NCBI RefSeq assembly: GCF_022385335.1
Contig: NZ_CP092431.1
Coordinates: forward strand, 6,944,001-7,008,000
Origin: Streptomyces deccanensis
GTDB lineage: Bacteria; Actinomycetota; Actinomycetes; Streptomycetales; Streptomycetaceae
Direction of reading: 5' to 3'
DNA: 64,000 bases
The position numbers and the translations under genes were made by a program. The notes beneath the pieces are model-generated. The model was not told where the DNA came from, did no database searches, and saw nothing but the letters and a program-made list of their open reading frames with translations. Each line of letters starts with the position of its first letter. Positions within the stretch are counted from its first letter, which is position 1. Of this stretch, positions 19,365 through 28,700 are shown in pieces.

Positions 19365-20672
19365 TCAGAGCACCTTCGCCCGTACCAACGCCGACAGGAC
19401 AAGCGTGCCCGGCAGCAGGGGCAGCCAGACGGTGAGGACGCGGTAGCCGATGACCGTGGTGGTGGCGAGGGTCGCCGGCGCGCCGAACGCGACCAGGGTG
19501 AAGACGAGCGCCGCGTCCATCGGACCGAGGCCCCCCGGCGCGGGCACGGCCCCGGCGGCCGTACTGGCGACGAGGTAGGCGAAGAGCATCTGCGGCCAGG
19601 AGACGGGCAGCCCGAGCGAGGAACCGACCGAGGCGAGCACGGCCCCCTGGCACAGCGGGAAGGCCGCGGCCCCGCCCCACAGGGCGAGCGCGCGAACGGG
19701 ACGGCTGTGCACGATCCGCGTGTCCGTGAGAGCGGAACGCAGCCCTCCGATCAACGGACGCCGCAACGGCCGTACGGTCGTGATCAGTGTGACCACGGCC
19801 GCGAGGCTGACGCCGGTGATCGCACCGACCAGGGCGAGCGTCTCGCCCTTCGGAAGGAGTTCGGTCAGGCGGAGCGTGCCCGGGAAGGCGACGACGAAGG
19901 CGACGATCACCAGGGTCTTGGCCACGGGTTTGACCGCGGAGTACAGCGCGAGGGACGACGTGGCCCGGGCGAGCGGGATGCCCCGGCGGCGCAGGAAGCG
20001 CAGGACGACGGCGTGGGCGCCTATGTTGCCCGGCAGCGCGTGCCCCGCGGCCCCGGCCGCGAACTGCGTCGCCAGCAACTGGCCCGGCGGCAGCCGTTCC
20101 GGCACCGCCCCCTGCCGTACGCAAGCGGAGGCCACCGAGCACAGGGCGGTGAAGAACACCCCGGCCAGCAGCCACCGCGGATCGGCCGAGGCCAGCCGGA
20201 CCGCCCCGCCGTGCACGGTCCGCCAGTCGAACGCCGCCCAGGCGCCGAGCAGCACCAACGGCATCAGCGTGAGGGCCAACCGCAGCCGTCGGCCATTGGC
20301 GGCGGACCGGGCGGGTAGCAGCGCCCGGACCCTGCCGGGGAGCAGCGCGACGATCCCGGTCGGTCGGCAGGCGGTGGGCTGGGCGGGGGAGGGGTCGCAG
20401 GGGGCATCGCACGGCGGGGCGGTGGGCGCCGTCGCGTTCGTGGGGGTTGTGGGGTTCGTGGAGTTCGTGGGAACCGTGCGGTCGTCAGCCGTGGGCGTGG
20501 CGTGACTCGGGACCCGGGTGAGGTCCACGGGGCGAGCCGGGCTGGGTATCAGGTTGAGGGGGTCGGGGACCGGGGACGGGGTGGGCCCCGAGGGGGGCGG
20601 CGCGTCGAGCGGGAGCGGGAACAAAGGGCACGTCGTCCTTCCGCGTCGCGTCGGTACGGCGGGGGACCGCAC
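19365..20672 (-). CDS. YbhN/UPF0104-family integral membrane protein (LPG-synthase TM-like), 435 aa
   Basis: The C-terminal 310 residues form the flippase-like transmembrane region of the lysylphosphatidylglycerol synthase family (eight or so helices). Recognisable segments are AAGAAGHALPGNIGAHAVVLRFL near residue 190 and VASTAAGAVPAPGGLGPMDAALV near 375, the conserved PxxGGxG motif. The N-terminal 110 residues are Pro/Thr-rich and probably cytoplasmic and disordered (TNSTNPTTPTNATAPTAPP). The start is uncertain: the GTG at 20670-20672 has no clear ribosome site, and initiation further in is possible. Such proteins are implicated in phospholipid or polyprenol-linked substrate movement across the membrane. 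No partner synthase is adjacent. Confidence 0.75.
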   Translation of the reverse strand: MRSPAVPTRRGRTTCPLFPLPLDAPPPSGPTPSPVPDPLNLIPSPARPVDLTRVPSHATPTADDRTVPTNSTNPTTPTNATAPTAPPCDAPCDPSPAQPTACRPTGIVALLPGRVRALLPARSAANGRRLRLALTLMPLVLLGAWAAFDWRTVHGGAVRLASADPRWLLAGVFFTALCSVASACVRQGAVPERLPPGQLLATQFAAGAAGHALPGNIGAHAVVLRFLRRRGIPLARATSSLALYSAVKPVAKTLVIVAFVVAFPGTLRLTELLPKGETLALVGAITGVSLAAVVTLITTVRPLRRPLIGGLRSALTDTRIVHSRPVRALALWGGAAAFPLCQGAVLASVGSSLGLPVSWPQMLFAYLVASTAAGAVPAPGGLGPMDAALVFTLVAFGAPATLATTTVIGYRVLTVWLPLLPGTLVLSALVRAKVL

Positions 20673-21149
20673 CGACGGAGGCAGGGCAAGTCAAGAACGA
20701 AGGGAACCCCAGGACCGTTCCCACCCCAAATGACTCCCCGGTATGCACCGCCCGAACTCCTGCCACCGCCAGAACGACGACACCGCTTCCCAACAGCGAC
20801 TCCGCCGTCCGGACCGGCCCGAACCCCACCACCCCACATGAGACACAAGTCACTCCCAGACCCCCCGTCGCAGGGCCCCGCGCTCGCCTTCGGCAACCGC
20901 CCGCAGACCGAGAAAACCAACGCACCGGCCCCCACGACTCAAGGCCCGGCGTCCCCACCCTCACCGGGCGCCGCCCTCACCCCACCTCCCGCGCGGCTTC
21001 ATCCCCAGCCGGACGCGCTCCGTCGCTCCGACCGCGGCCTACCCAACCGGCCTCCATTGTGATATGCGTCACCCAAGGTCTAGGGTTGTAGCGCCTGGCA
21101 GGCGGCCCGTGGGTGCGTCCGGTGGTGGGGTGCGGCGGGTCGTGCGCGG
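20673..21149. other. gene-free region upstream of the 1036-aa regulator
   Basis: About 480 bp with no supportable gene on either strand. The left two thirds is moderately GC-rich sequence with no repeats or hairpins that I can identify. The right end holds a Crp-type palindrome and a possible promoter for the downstream regulator gene (see separate entry). Confidence 0.6.
21058..21087 (+). promoter_or_regulatory. candidate Crp-type operator over a possible promoter
   Basis: TGTGATATGCGTCACC at 21058-21073 fits GTG(N)6GNCAC, the Streptomyces Crp consensus as I recall it, and is a near-perfect TGTGA-N6-TCACA palindrome. A possible -35 (TTGTGA, 21057-21062) and -10 (TAGGGT, 21082-21087) overlap it, about 65 bp before the GTG start of the regulator. 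If bound, repression is more likely than activation. Sequence match only. Confidence 0.45.
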
Positions 21150-24100
21150 GTGAGGGAAGTGAGCCCGTTGTCCGTCTCCTGGGACGACATCGGCGGTCTC
21201 GTCGATGCCCATGAACGTTTCCTCGCGGGGGCGCACGTCGACTCCGACGTCCGCGACCCGGTGCTCGACTCCTGGAAGCGCTGCCGTTCCGCCGGCCTCG
21301 AACCCCACCGGCTGCTGATCCCCTTCGTGCCCGACCTCGCCATGGAGGACCCCTTCCTGCGCGCCGCCGACCCGGTGCTCACCCAGCTCACCACCTCCCT
21401 CGCGAACGTCAGCATGACCGTCGTGCTCTGCGACGGACAGGCCCGCATGGTCCAGCGGCACGGCGGCGACCGACAGCTCCTCACCCGTCTCGACGAGGTG
21501 AACTTCGCCCCCGGCTTCTGCGCCTCCGAGGCCGCCGCGGGCACCAACGGCGTGGGCACCGCGCTCGCCGAGCGGCAACCCGTCCTCGTCCTCGGCCGGG
21601 AACACTTCGCCGACTGCCTCTCCCCGTTCGCCTGCGCGGGTGCCCCCGTCCGCAACCCGCTCAGCGGCCGCGTCGAGGCCGTCCTCGACCTCACCTGTCT
21701 GCGCGACGACGGCGACCCCGCCATGCTGCGGCTCGTCCGAGAGGCCGCCCACGACATCGAGGCCGCTCTCCTGGAACAGGCCACGGAACGCGAACGGGCA
21801 CTCCTGGCCGCCTACCGCCGGGCCGCCCGCGCCGCCGCAGGCCCAGGCCCAGGCCCAGTGCCGGGTGCGGGCGCGGGTGCGGTTTCCGGTGGAGCAGCGG
21901 TCACAGGAACGGACATCTGGCCCCGCCAACCCGGGCGCCCACCCTCGGCGTGGGGCGACGACGGCCGGTACGCCGAGACCCTCGGGCGCGTCGACCTGGC
22001 CCTCCTCCGGGAGAAGGCCGAGGAACTCATCGCCTCGCCCCACCGCACCCTCGACGAGGTCACCCTCTCCGGCAACCGCGTCGCCACCCTCCTGCGCCGC
22101 CCGATCATGAGCGAGTCGGGCGAGACCGGCGTCGTCGTCGAGGCCCGCGTCCTGGGCGGCCCCCAGCTCCGCCACACGCGACTGACCACGCCCCCCGAAG
22201 CCCCGCCGGCGCAGCCCCCGACGCCACCGCGTCCACTCCGAGTCGCGACCGGGACGGCACCCGCGCCCCCCTCACCCCCGGGCCCTCCCACCGGACAACA
22301 GCCGTCCCCTCGCCCCACCCCCCGACCCACCACCGCCCCTCCACCCCCGACCGTCCTCCTTCGCCCCCGCGCCCCCACACCCCTCCGCCCCCGCCCGACA
22401 CGCACGCCACCACCCACACCACAAACGACCCCACAAACGACCCCGACGCCGACCCCACAAGCCCCCTCGCGCCTCACCCCCACCCCCACCTCCACCCCCA
22501 CCCCTGTTTCCTCCCTCGACCCCGCCCCCGACTCCCGGCTGCTGCTCATCGGCGAACCCGGGGTCGGCCGGCTCGCCGTACTCGCGCGCCGCCGGCTGGA
22601 GCTGCTGCACGACGCCGGAGTCCGCATCGGCACCACGCTCGACGTCACCCGCACGGCGGAGGAACTGGCCGACGTGGCCGTCCCCCGCTTCGCCGACTTC
22701 GCGGCCGTGGACCTCCCCGTCTCCGTCCTGCTCGGCGACGAGCCGGAGCCCCTCGGCCCCGGCACCCGGCTGCGCAGGGTCGCGCTGAGCGCCGTACACG
22801 AGGAGTCGCACCTGTACGGGGTCGGCGACCCGGTGCGCTACGTCCCCTCCACCCCGCAGGCCCGCAGCTGGGAGACCGGCCGCTCGGTGCTGGAACCCGT
22901 CCTCGCGGAGGCGGGCGGCTGGCTCGCCCAGGACCCGGCCCGGCTGGAGCGCGCCCTCGCCGCAGGCATCCACTCCCTGATCACCGTGCCGCTGCGCGCA
23001 CGCGGCGCGACCCTCGGCGTCGTCAGCTTCTACCGCTCCGAGCAGCCCGCCCCGTTCGAGGACGACGACTTGTCCCTGGCCCAGGAACTGGTCGGCCGCG
23101 CGGCGATCTGCATCGACAACGCCCGCCGCTACACCCGCGAGCACAACACCGCCCTCGCCCTGCAACGCAGCCTGCTGCCGCGCGGCCGCCCCGACCAGAG
23201 CGCGGTCGAGGTCGCCTACCGCTACCTCCCCGCCCAGGCGGGCGTCGGCGGCGACTGGTTCGACGTCGTCCCGCTCTCCGGCGCCCGCGTCGCCCTCGTC
23301 GTCGGGGACGTCGTCGGCCACGGCCTGCACGCCGCCGCGACCATGGGCCGACTGCGCACCGCCGTCCACAACTTCTGCGCCCTCGATCTGCCCCCGGACG
23401 AACTGCTCACCCACCTCGACGACCTCGTCGGCCGCCTCGACCGGGGCGAGGGCTGGGCGGTGGAGAACACCCACGAGGACTCCGGCATCGTCGGCGCGAC
23501 CTGTCTGTACGCCGTCTACGACCCGGTGTCCCGGCGCTGCACGCTCGCCCGCGCCGGGCACCCGCTGCCGGCGGTCGTCGCCCCGGACGGGACGGTGGAC
23601 TTCGTCGACCTGCCCTCGGGGCCCCCGCTGGGCCTCGGCGGCATGCCCTTCGAGACCGCCGAACTCGAACTGGCCGAGGGCAGTCAGCTGGTCCTCTACA
23701 CCGACGGCCTGGTCGAGGACCGGCACCGCGACATCGACACCGGCCTCGACCGGCTCCGTACCGTCCTGGCCCGCCCCGACCGCGCCCCCGAGGACACCTG
23801 CGAGGCGGTTCTCGACGCCCTGCTCCCGGCCCGGCCCTGCGACGACGTGGCCCTCCTCGTCGCCCGCACGAACACGCTGGGCCCGGAGCGGGTCGCCCAG
23901 TGGGACCTGCCCAGCGACCCGGCGGTCGTCTCCCGCGCCCGGGAGGCCGTCACCGGGCAGCTCGCCGCCTGGGGCCTGGACGACCTGGCCTTCACCACCG
24001 AGCTGGTGGCCAGCGAACTCGTCACCAACGCCATCCGCCACGCCACCGGCCCGGTCCAGCTCCGGCTGCTGCGCGACCGCGCGCTGATCTGCGAGGTCTA

Positions 24101-24260
24101 CGACGGCAGCGGCACCTCACCCCGGCTGCGCCGCGCCCGCACCGAGGACGAGGGCGGCCGGGGCCTCTTCCTCGTGGCCCAGCTCACCGAACGCTGGGGC
24201 ACGCGCTACACCCCCGACGGCAAGACCATCTGGACCGAACAGCCCCTGCCCCGACCGTGA
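21150..24260 (+). CDS. GAF-GAF-SpoIIE phosphatase-HATPase multidomain regulator, 1036 aa
   Basis: A cytoplasmic signalling protein that combines a PP2C-type phosphatase with an anti-sigma-factor-like kinase domain. Order: N-terminal GAF-like domain (about 60-220, VNFAPGFCASEAAAGTNGVGTALAE); a Pro/Thr-rich linker (about 346-460); a second GAF domain (about 475-665); SpoIIE/RsbU phosphatase (about 670-890) with metal-binding GGDWFDV and VGDVVGHG; and an RsbW-type HATPase (about 905-1030) with ELVTNAIRHA and EGGRGLFLV. GTG at 21150 is assumed; another GTG lies 12 bases later. Such proteins control anti-anti-sigma factors. No anti-anti-sigma or sigma gene is adjacent. A Crp-type palindrome lies just upstream. 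Confidence 0.9.
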   Translation: MREVSPLSVSWDDIGGLVDAHERFLAGAHVDSDVRDPVLDSWKRCRSAGLEPHRLLIPFVPDLAMEDPFLRAADPVLTQLTTSLANVSMTVVLCDGQARMVQRHGGDRQLLTRLDEVNFAPGFCASEAAAGTNGVGTALAERQPVLVLGREHFADCLSPFACAGAPVRNPLSGRVEAVLDLTCLRDDGDPAMLRLVREAAHDIEAALLEQATERERALLAAYRRAARAAAGPGPGPVPGAGAGAVSGGAAVTGTDIWPRQPGRPPSAWGDDGRYAETLGRVDLALLREKAEELIASPHRTLDEVTLSGNRVATLLRRPIMSESGETGVVVEARVLGGPQLRHTRLTTPPEAPPAQPPTPPRPLRVATGTAPAPPSPPGPPTGQQPSPRPTPRPTTAPPPPTVLLRPRAPTPLRPRPTRTPPPTPQTTPQTTPTPTPQAPSRLTPTPTSTPTPVSSLDPAPDSRLLLIGEPGVGRLAVLARRRLELLHDAGVRIGTTLDVTRTAEELADVAVPRFADFAAVDLPVSVLLGDEPEPLGPGTRLRRVALSAVHEESHLYGVGDPVRYVPSTPQARSWETGRSVLEPVLAEAGGWLAQDPARLERALAAGIHSLITVPLRARGATLGVVSFYRSEQPAPFEDDDLSLAQELVGRAAICIDNARRYTREHNTALALQRSLLPRGRPDQSAVEVAYRYLPAQAGVGGDWFDVVPLSGARVALVVGDVVGHGLHAAATMGRLRTAVHNFCALDLPPDELLTHLDDLVGRLDRGEGWAVENTHEDSGIVGATCLYAVYDPVSRRCTLARAGHPLPAVVAPDGTVDFVDLPSGPPLGLGGMPFETAELELAEGSQLVLYTDGLVEDRHRDIDTGLDRLRTVLARPDRAPEDTCEAVLDALLPARPCDDVALLVARTNTLGPERVAQWDLPSDPAVVSRAREAVTGQLAAWGLDDLAFTTELVASELVTNAIRHATGPVQLRLLRDRALICEVYDGSGTSPRLRRARTEDEGGRGLFLVAQLTERWGTRYTPDGKTIWTEQPLPRP

Positions 24261-24261
24261 C

Positions 24262-24310
24262 GGCGACTCGACGCGGCGACTCGACTCGACGCGGCGATCC
24301 GACGCGGCGA
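24262..24310. repeat. short direct repeats, unit CGACGCGGCGACTC
   Basis: Three to four imperfect copies of CGACGCGGCGACTC fill the 50 bp between two convergent genes (regulator and extradiol dioxygenase). No clear hairpin terminator is seen there. Confidence 0.7.
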
Positions 24311-24311
24311 C

Positions 24312-25361
24312 TCAGTCGTCCGGGACGCCCGCCCCGCTCAGCGCGGGCACGGTGCTCTCCACCCGCGCCAGCGACCGCGCGCCCAGCCGGAACTGTTCGA
24401 GCTTGTCGACGATCGTCCGCCCGACCGGCCGGTGCCCCCAGACACTGATGCCCTGGTGGGTGCTGGGCTCCCAGGTGGACTCGTCGACGACGATCGGGTT
24501 CCAGCCCACCTCCCACTCGAAGCCCGACGGTGTACGGGCGTAGTACGACAGCTCCCTGTCGTTGGTGTGCCGGCCGACCGACAGGGCCATGTCGAAGCCG
24601 AGTTCACACACCCGCTGATAGCTGCGGGCGACGTCGTCGAGGCTCTCCACCTGCACGTTGAGGTGCTGGACCCGGGTGCGGACGGGGTCGACGGGCAGCC
24701 CGCGCACGGCGGCGATCGCGATCGAGTGGTGGCGTTCGTTCACCCGCAGGAAGCGAATCTTGAACTTGACGCCGCTGATGGTCTCGTCGATGTAGTCGGT
24801 CAGCCGCGCGTCGAAGACCGTGTCGAAGTAGCCCCGCAGCCGCGCCGGCCTGGCGGACGTGATCGCCACGTGCCCCATTCCCGACTCACCCGTGACGAAC
24901 CCGGAGGCGAGCATTCGCAACGGCTCGTCGGAGATGACCGGCGTCGTGTAGATCTCCTGGGTGATCCTCTTGGGACCGGGGAACCGCAGCAGCCGTTCCA
25001 CCCCGCGCAGCGCCGCCTCCTCGGCGGTCCCCACCCGGACGGGTACGCCGTGCGCGCGCACCCGCGCCTCGATCCGCTCGAACGTGGCGTGGTCGTCGAG
25101 GTGCCAGCCGATGGCGACGACGTCCTCCGCCGGGCCCCGCCGCAGCAGGAACCGGCAGGCGTGGTCGTCCAGCCGGAACCGCATCAGCCCGCTGTCGAGC
25201 TCGTCCCGGTGCATCCCGATCGTGTCGGTGCCGAACCGCCGCCAGTCGGCGAACCGCTCGGTCTCGACGACCAGGTACCCGAGGTGCACGGCCCCGAAGA
25301 CCGAAGCGGCGTACGGCGCCCCGCTCCCTGGTGATCCGCCGTTCGGCGCCGCGACGCTCAT
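24312..25361 (-). CDS. type I extradiol ring-cleavage dioxygenase (VOC fold), 349 aa
   Basis: Cleaves a catecholic ring next to the diol (meta cleavage). The two-domain VOC architecture is complete. The Fe(II) ligands of the catalytic C-terminal domain are visible as His164 (GMGHVAI), His233 (QHLNVQV) and Glu284 (GFEWEVGW). The ERHHSIA segment near residue 211 matches the conserved second-sphere histidine region. ATG at 25359-25361 overlaps the stop of the hydrolase gene (ATGA). It is the last gene of the monooxygenase-hydrolase-dioxygenase operon. Type I enzymes act on 2,3-dihydroxybiphenyl, 3-substituted catechols or hydroxylated secosteroids, so the exact substrate is undetermined. Confidence 0.9.
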   Translation of the reverse strand: MSVAAPNGGSPGSGAPYAASVFGAVHLGYLVVETERFADWRRFGTDTIGMHRDELDSGLMRFRLDDHACRFLLRRGPAEDVVAIGWHLDDHATFERIEARVRAHGVPVRVGTAEEAALRGVERLLRFPGPKRITQEIYTTPVISDEPLRMLASGFVTGESGMGHVAITSARPARLRGYFDTVFDARLTDYIDETISGVKFKIRFLRVNERHHSIAIAAVRGLPVDPVRTRVQHLNVQVESLDDVARSYQRVCELGFDMALSVGRHTNDRELSYYARTPSGFEWEVGWNPIVVDESTWEPSTHQGISVWGHRPVGRTIVDKLEQFRLGARSLARVESTVPALSGAGVPDD

Positions 25362-26236
25362 CGTCGGCCCGCCAGGAAGTCCGCGCACAGCGCGTTGAAC
25401 AGCTCGGCGCGCTCCCACTGCACCCAGTGCCCGGTGTTGGCCACCAGGTACAGATCGCAGTTGGGCATGCGCTCGGCCAGCATCCGCCCGCCGGACGGCC
25501 GGTTGACCTTGTCGGCGGCGCCCCAGAGCACCAGCGTGGGCACGGGCAGCCGACGCAGCCGGTCGTCACGGGTGAAGTCCATCCGCCACAGCGTGCGCAG
25601 CGCGTTCGGCCCCGACGGGCGGCGCAGCGGCGGGGCCGCCAGAACCTCGGGGTCGATGCTCGCCTCGTACCGGGCGTCGATCACCGAGTCCGGCACCTCG
25701 GCCGCGTTGAAGACCAGATGGTCGCGGATGAACCTCTCCAGCTTCAGCCGGGAGGGCCCGTCGCCGCCGTAGTAGTTCAGCAGGCTGTTGAGGCCCGGCG
25801 TCGGCAGCGCGCGGGTCGTGCCGTCGCCGCCGGGCCCCATCAGGACCATGCGGTCCACACGGTCCGGGGTGTCGAGGGCGAGGCGCAGGGCGCAGGCACC
25901 GCCGTAGGAGTTGCCGACCAGGTGGGCGCGTTCGAGCCCGAGGACGTCCATGGCCCCGCAGATGTGGTCGGCCAGATGCCCGAACGGGTCGGCCGCGTCG
26001 ATGCCCTTGCCGCTCCGGCCGTAACCGGGCAGGTCGGGCACGATGACCCGGTACTCCTGGGCCAACTCCCCGATATTTCGGGTGTAGTTGGAGACCCCGG
26101 AGGCACCGGGCCCGCCCCCGTGCAGCAACAGGACGGGCGTCGCGTCGGGAGCACCCGCCTCCGAGACGAAGATCGGCTTCCCGGCGACGTCGAACAACGA
26201 CTCGCGCATCCCGGGCAGTCGGGTCGATAAAGTCAT
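25358..26236 (-). CDS. alpha/beta hydrolase, meta-cleavage product hydrolase (MhpC-like), 292 aa
   Basis: C-C bond hydrolase that would split the ring-opened dienoate made by the dioxygenase into a carboxylic acid and 2-hydroxypenta-2,4-dienoate. The oxyanion/cap motif LLLHGGGPGASGVSNY is typical of MhpC/BphD. The nucleophile serine is in LVGNSYGGACAL (near residue 112), the aspartate in LVLWGAADKVN and the histidine in VANTGHWVQWE. ATG at 26234-26236 has GAGGAG upstream, overlapping the monooxygenase stop codon. The operon is read leftward, divergent from a TetR gene. It is intact, unlike the genes on both sides of the pathway. Confidence 0.92.
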   Translation of the reverse strand: MTLSTRLPGMRESLFDVAGKPIFVSEAGAPDATPVLLLHGGGPGASGVSNYTRNIGELAQEYRVIVPDLPGYGRSGKGIDAADPFGHLADHICGAMDVLGLERAHLVGNSYGGACALRLALDTPDRVDRMVLMGPGGDGTTRALPTPGLNSLLNYYGGDGPSRLKLERFIRDHLVFNAAEVPDSVIDARYEASIDPEVLAAPPLRRPSGPNALRTLWRMDFTRDDRLRRLPVPTLVLWGAADKVNRPSGGRMLAERMPNCDLYLVANTGHWVQWERAELFNALCADFLAGRR

Positions 26237-26244
26237 GACGCTCC

Positions 26245-27906
26245 TCACGCGTGCTTCAGAGGGACGGCGGAAGATCCGGCGGCGACCTCGCTCACCCCGG
26301 GCCCTGGCCCTGGCCCTGGCCGGGGTCGCAGAACGAACCTGGTGGGCGGCGGCGGGAGTCGACGCCCCGTCGCGGCGGCGGCGTAGACGTACGCGTCCGG
26401 CCGCAGCGCGACACTCGTTGCCCGGTGCCGGGCCAGCCAGGCCCGCAACACACCGTCGCTGTCGACGACCGTGCCCTCGGCCGGCGCGGACCCGGCGGGT
26501 GTGACGACGAGCGAGGGGACCCCGGCCCGCTCCCACGCGGGCTGCGGCCGGGCCGCCCCGGCGTGCAGCACCAGCCAGCGCCCGCCGAGCAGATCGTCCA
26601 GTCGTACGCGCGTGCCGTCCGGCCCGGTCACCCACGGCTGGGTATCTGGTGCCCGGACGCCTTGGCGCGCGGCCGGGCTCGCAGTCCGTCGGCGTAGTGG
26701 GCGACGGGGATCCAGTGGGAGCCCTGCAGCCAGTCGGCGAACCCCGGTACACGGCCGAGGGCGCGCGCGGCAGTGTTCCGGACGCGGGTGACGGCCGACC
26801 GGCGCTCGGTGATGATCCGCCCGACGAACACCGCCCGCCCGGTGACCTCCTCGACGTGCGGCTTGCGCTCGGTCTCGTACGAGTCGAGCACCGAGTCGGG
26901 CAGTTCGCCCCGCAGTACGGCGTCGAGTTTCCAGCAGAGGTTGGCCGCGTCCCGCACGCCCGCGGCCATGCCCTGCCCGATCCACGGCGGCATGGCGTGG
27001 GCGGCGTCCCCGGCGAGGAACACCCGCCCGGACCGGAACCGGGCGGCGAAGCGCACATGGTGGCTGTAGACGGTCGCCCGGAGGATCTCGATCTGGTCGG
27101 GCCCGATCCTGTACGCGCCCACCATGGACCGGATCGCCTCATCGGTGACCAGGTACGTCTCGTCGTCGCCCGGCAGGATCGGGAACTCCCAGCGGTGGTG
27201 CCCGAGCGGCGTCGGACAGTCCACGGCCGGCCGGGCCGGATCGCAGCGGAACCGCAGTCTGTCGTGGTCCGGCCACGGCTTCAGCATCCTGGTGTCGATG
27301 ACCACCCAGCGGTCCTCGTACGTCCGCCCCTCGTAGCCGATGTTCAGCTGGGCCCGACTGAGGCTGGACCCCCCCGTCGGCGGCGATCACGTACGAGGCA
27401 CGCACCCGGCGCACGGAGTCGTCGGCGGTGCCGACCACCGTCAACTCGACCCCGTCCGCGTCCTGACGCAGCCGCAGGCACTCGTGCCGCAACAGGACCT
27501 CGACATGGGGGTACCGGTCCACGCCCTCCCTCAGAACCTGCTCCAGCGCCGGCTGGTAGAGGAACATCTGCGGCGGATGACCGTGACCGCGCGGCACAGG
27601 GGAGGCGCTGAAGAAGGTACGGCCGCGCGCGTCCACGAAGTCCAACGGCCGCTCGGCGAGCATGTCCCGCTTCAGCCGCTCGGCCAGCCCGATCCGCTGC
27701 CAGATCCGCATGACCTCCTCGTCCGTGGAGATCGCCCGGGCCCGCGCGTAGACCTCGGCGTCCCGCTCCACGACGACCACGCGCAGCCCCATAGACCCGA
27801 GCAGGTTGGCGGCGGTCACCCCGGTGGGCCCGTACCCGATGACGGCGACGTCGTACGAGCTGTCCGCCCTGTCCTGGACTCCACCCTCGGCGCTGATCGC
27901 ACTCAC
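26245..27906 (-). pseudogene. FAD-dependent aromatic monooxygenase (MhpA-like), broken by two frameshifts
   Basis: Homology to 3-(3-hydroxyphenyl)propionate-hydroxylase-type flavoproteins continues across three reading frames. Part 1 (27906 down to about 27375) has the Rossmann motif VIGYGPTGVTAANLLGSMG and ends at IAADGG. Part 2 (about 27369 down to 26643) continues with the DR motif region WEFPILPGDDE and the GD motif FLAGDAAHAMPPWIGQGMAAG. Part 3 (about 26640 down to 26245) is the thioredoxin-like C-terminal domain starting QPWVTGPDGTRVRLDDLLGGRW. The first shift is at a run of seven C (27369-27375), where six restores the frame. The second is at GGG (26640-26642), where one more base restores it. 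Real inactivation or sequencing error cannot be told apart. Start GTG 27904-27906 with GAGGTG upstream. Confidence 0.8.
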
Positions 27907-27945
27907 GGGTCACCTCACTGTCAGTCCGGTGCTGCGGCTCTTGCT

Positions 27946-27977
27946 GTATCGATCACTACAATTGGAATAATCGCTAC
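27946..27977. promoter_or_regulatory. candidate TetR operator between divergent genes
   Basis: Imperfect inverted repeat with arms GTATCGATCA (27946-27955) and TAATCGCTAC (27968-27977), 8 of 10 positions paired, separated by 12 bp, in the short region between the monooxygenase and TetR genes. The region is AT-rich relative to its surroundings. A regulator binding here would control both directions. Confidence 0.4.
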
Positions 27978-28007
27978 GGTAAGGTGGGTGTAGAAGTGGG
28001 GCAAGTG

Positions 28008-28700
28008 ATGAGCGCGACAGGAAGGCCGCACCCGATGACCAGGCCGCAGCCCGCACGCAAGAAGCGAGCCAACGGGGTGGAGTCACGCCAGCGCATCCTC
28101 GACGCCACCGTGGAGATCGCCGGTGAACGCGGGTACGAGGGCACGTCGATCGCGGCGGTCAGCGCCAAGTGCGGGCTGCCCGCCAGCTCCATCTACTGGC
28201 ACTTCAAGGACAAGGACGACCTGATCGCCGCGGTGATCGAGCGCAGCTTCGAAAGCTGGCTCGCCGCCGTGGAACTGCCGGGCGAGGAGGCGGGCACCCC
28301 GCTGGAGCGCGCCACCCTGATGGCGGACGCCGTGGCCAAGTCCCTCATGGACGCCCCGGACTTCCTCCGCCTCGGCCTCATGCTCGCCCTGGAACACCGC
28401 CCCACGGAGCCGCGCGGCCGCACGGTCTTCCTCCAGGTCCGCGACATCGCGAGCCGCAGAATCACGGCCGTCATCCACGACCTCTTCCCGACCCTGCACG
28501 ACGATGCGGTCCGCACCCTCACCACATACGCCGTAGCCGGCGCCGACGGCCTCTTCATCCAACGAGAGATCCACGGCCCCGAGGTAGACCTCACCGCCCT
28601 GTTCGAACTACACGCCCGCTTGCTCTACGAGGCGGCGCTGAGCATGAGGGATGGGGCGGTGGTCGGCGGGAGCGGCGAGGCAGGGCCCGGCACAAGGTAG
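28008..28700 (+). CDS. TetR/AcrR-family regulator of the aromatic cluster, 230 aa
   Basis: N-terminal helix-turn-helix domain (ESRQRILDATVEIAGERGYEGTSIAAVS, then CGLPASSIYWHFKDKDDLI), a classic TetR domain, followed by a helical effector domain. It is divergent from the meta-cleavage operon and is the natural candidate to repress it in the absence of an aromatic inducer. Start is uncertain among GTG 27984, ATG 28008 and ATG 28035 (GGAAGG about 10 bases before the last); 28008 is given. The C-terminal tail (GGSGEAGPGTR) ends where relics of an mhpD-like gene begin, so the tail may have been altered by the same deletion. Confidence 0.85.
   Translation: MSATGRPHPMTRPQPARKKRANGVESRQRILDATVEIAGERGYEGTSIAAVSAKCGLPASSIYWHFKDKDDLIAAVIERSFESWLAAVELPGEEAGTPLERATLMADAVAKSLMDAPDFLRLGLMLALEHRPTEPRGRTVFLQVRDIASRRITAVIHDLFPTLHDDAVRTLTTYAVAGADGLFIQREIHGPEVDLTALFELHARLLYEAALSMRDGAVVGGSGEAGPGTR

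Noticed and set aside
21950..24448. 832-codon frame overlapping the multidomain regulator
   Set aside because: Arg/Pro-rich shadow in another frame; the 1036-residue frame carries all recognisable domains.
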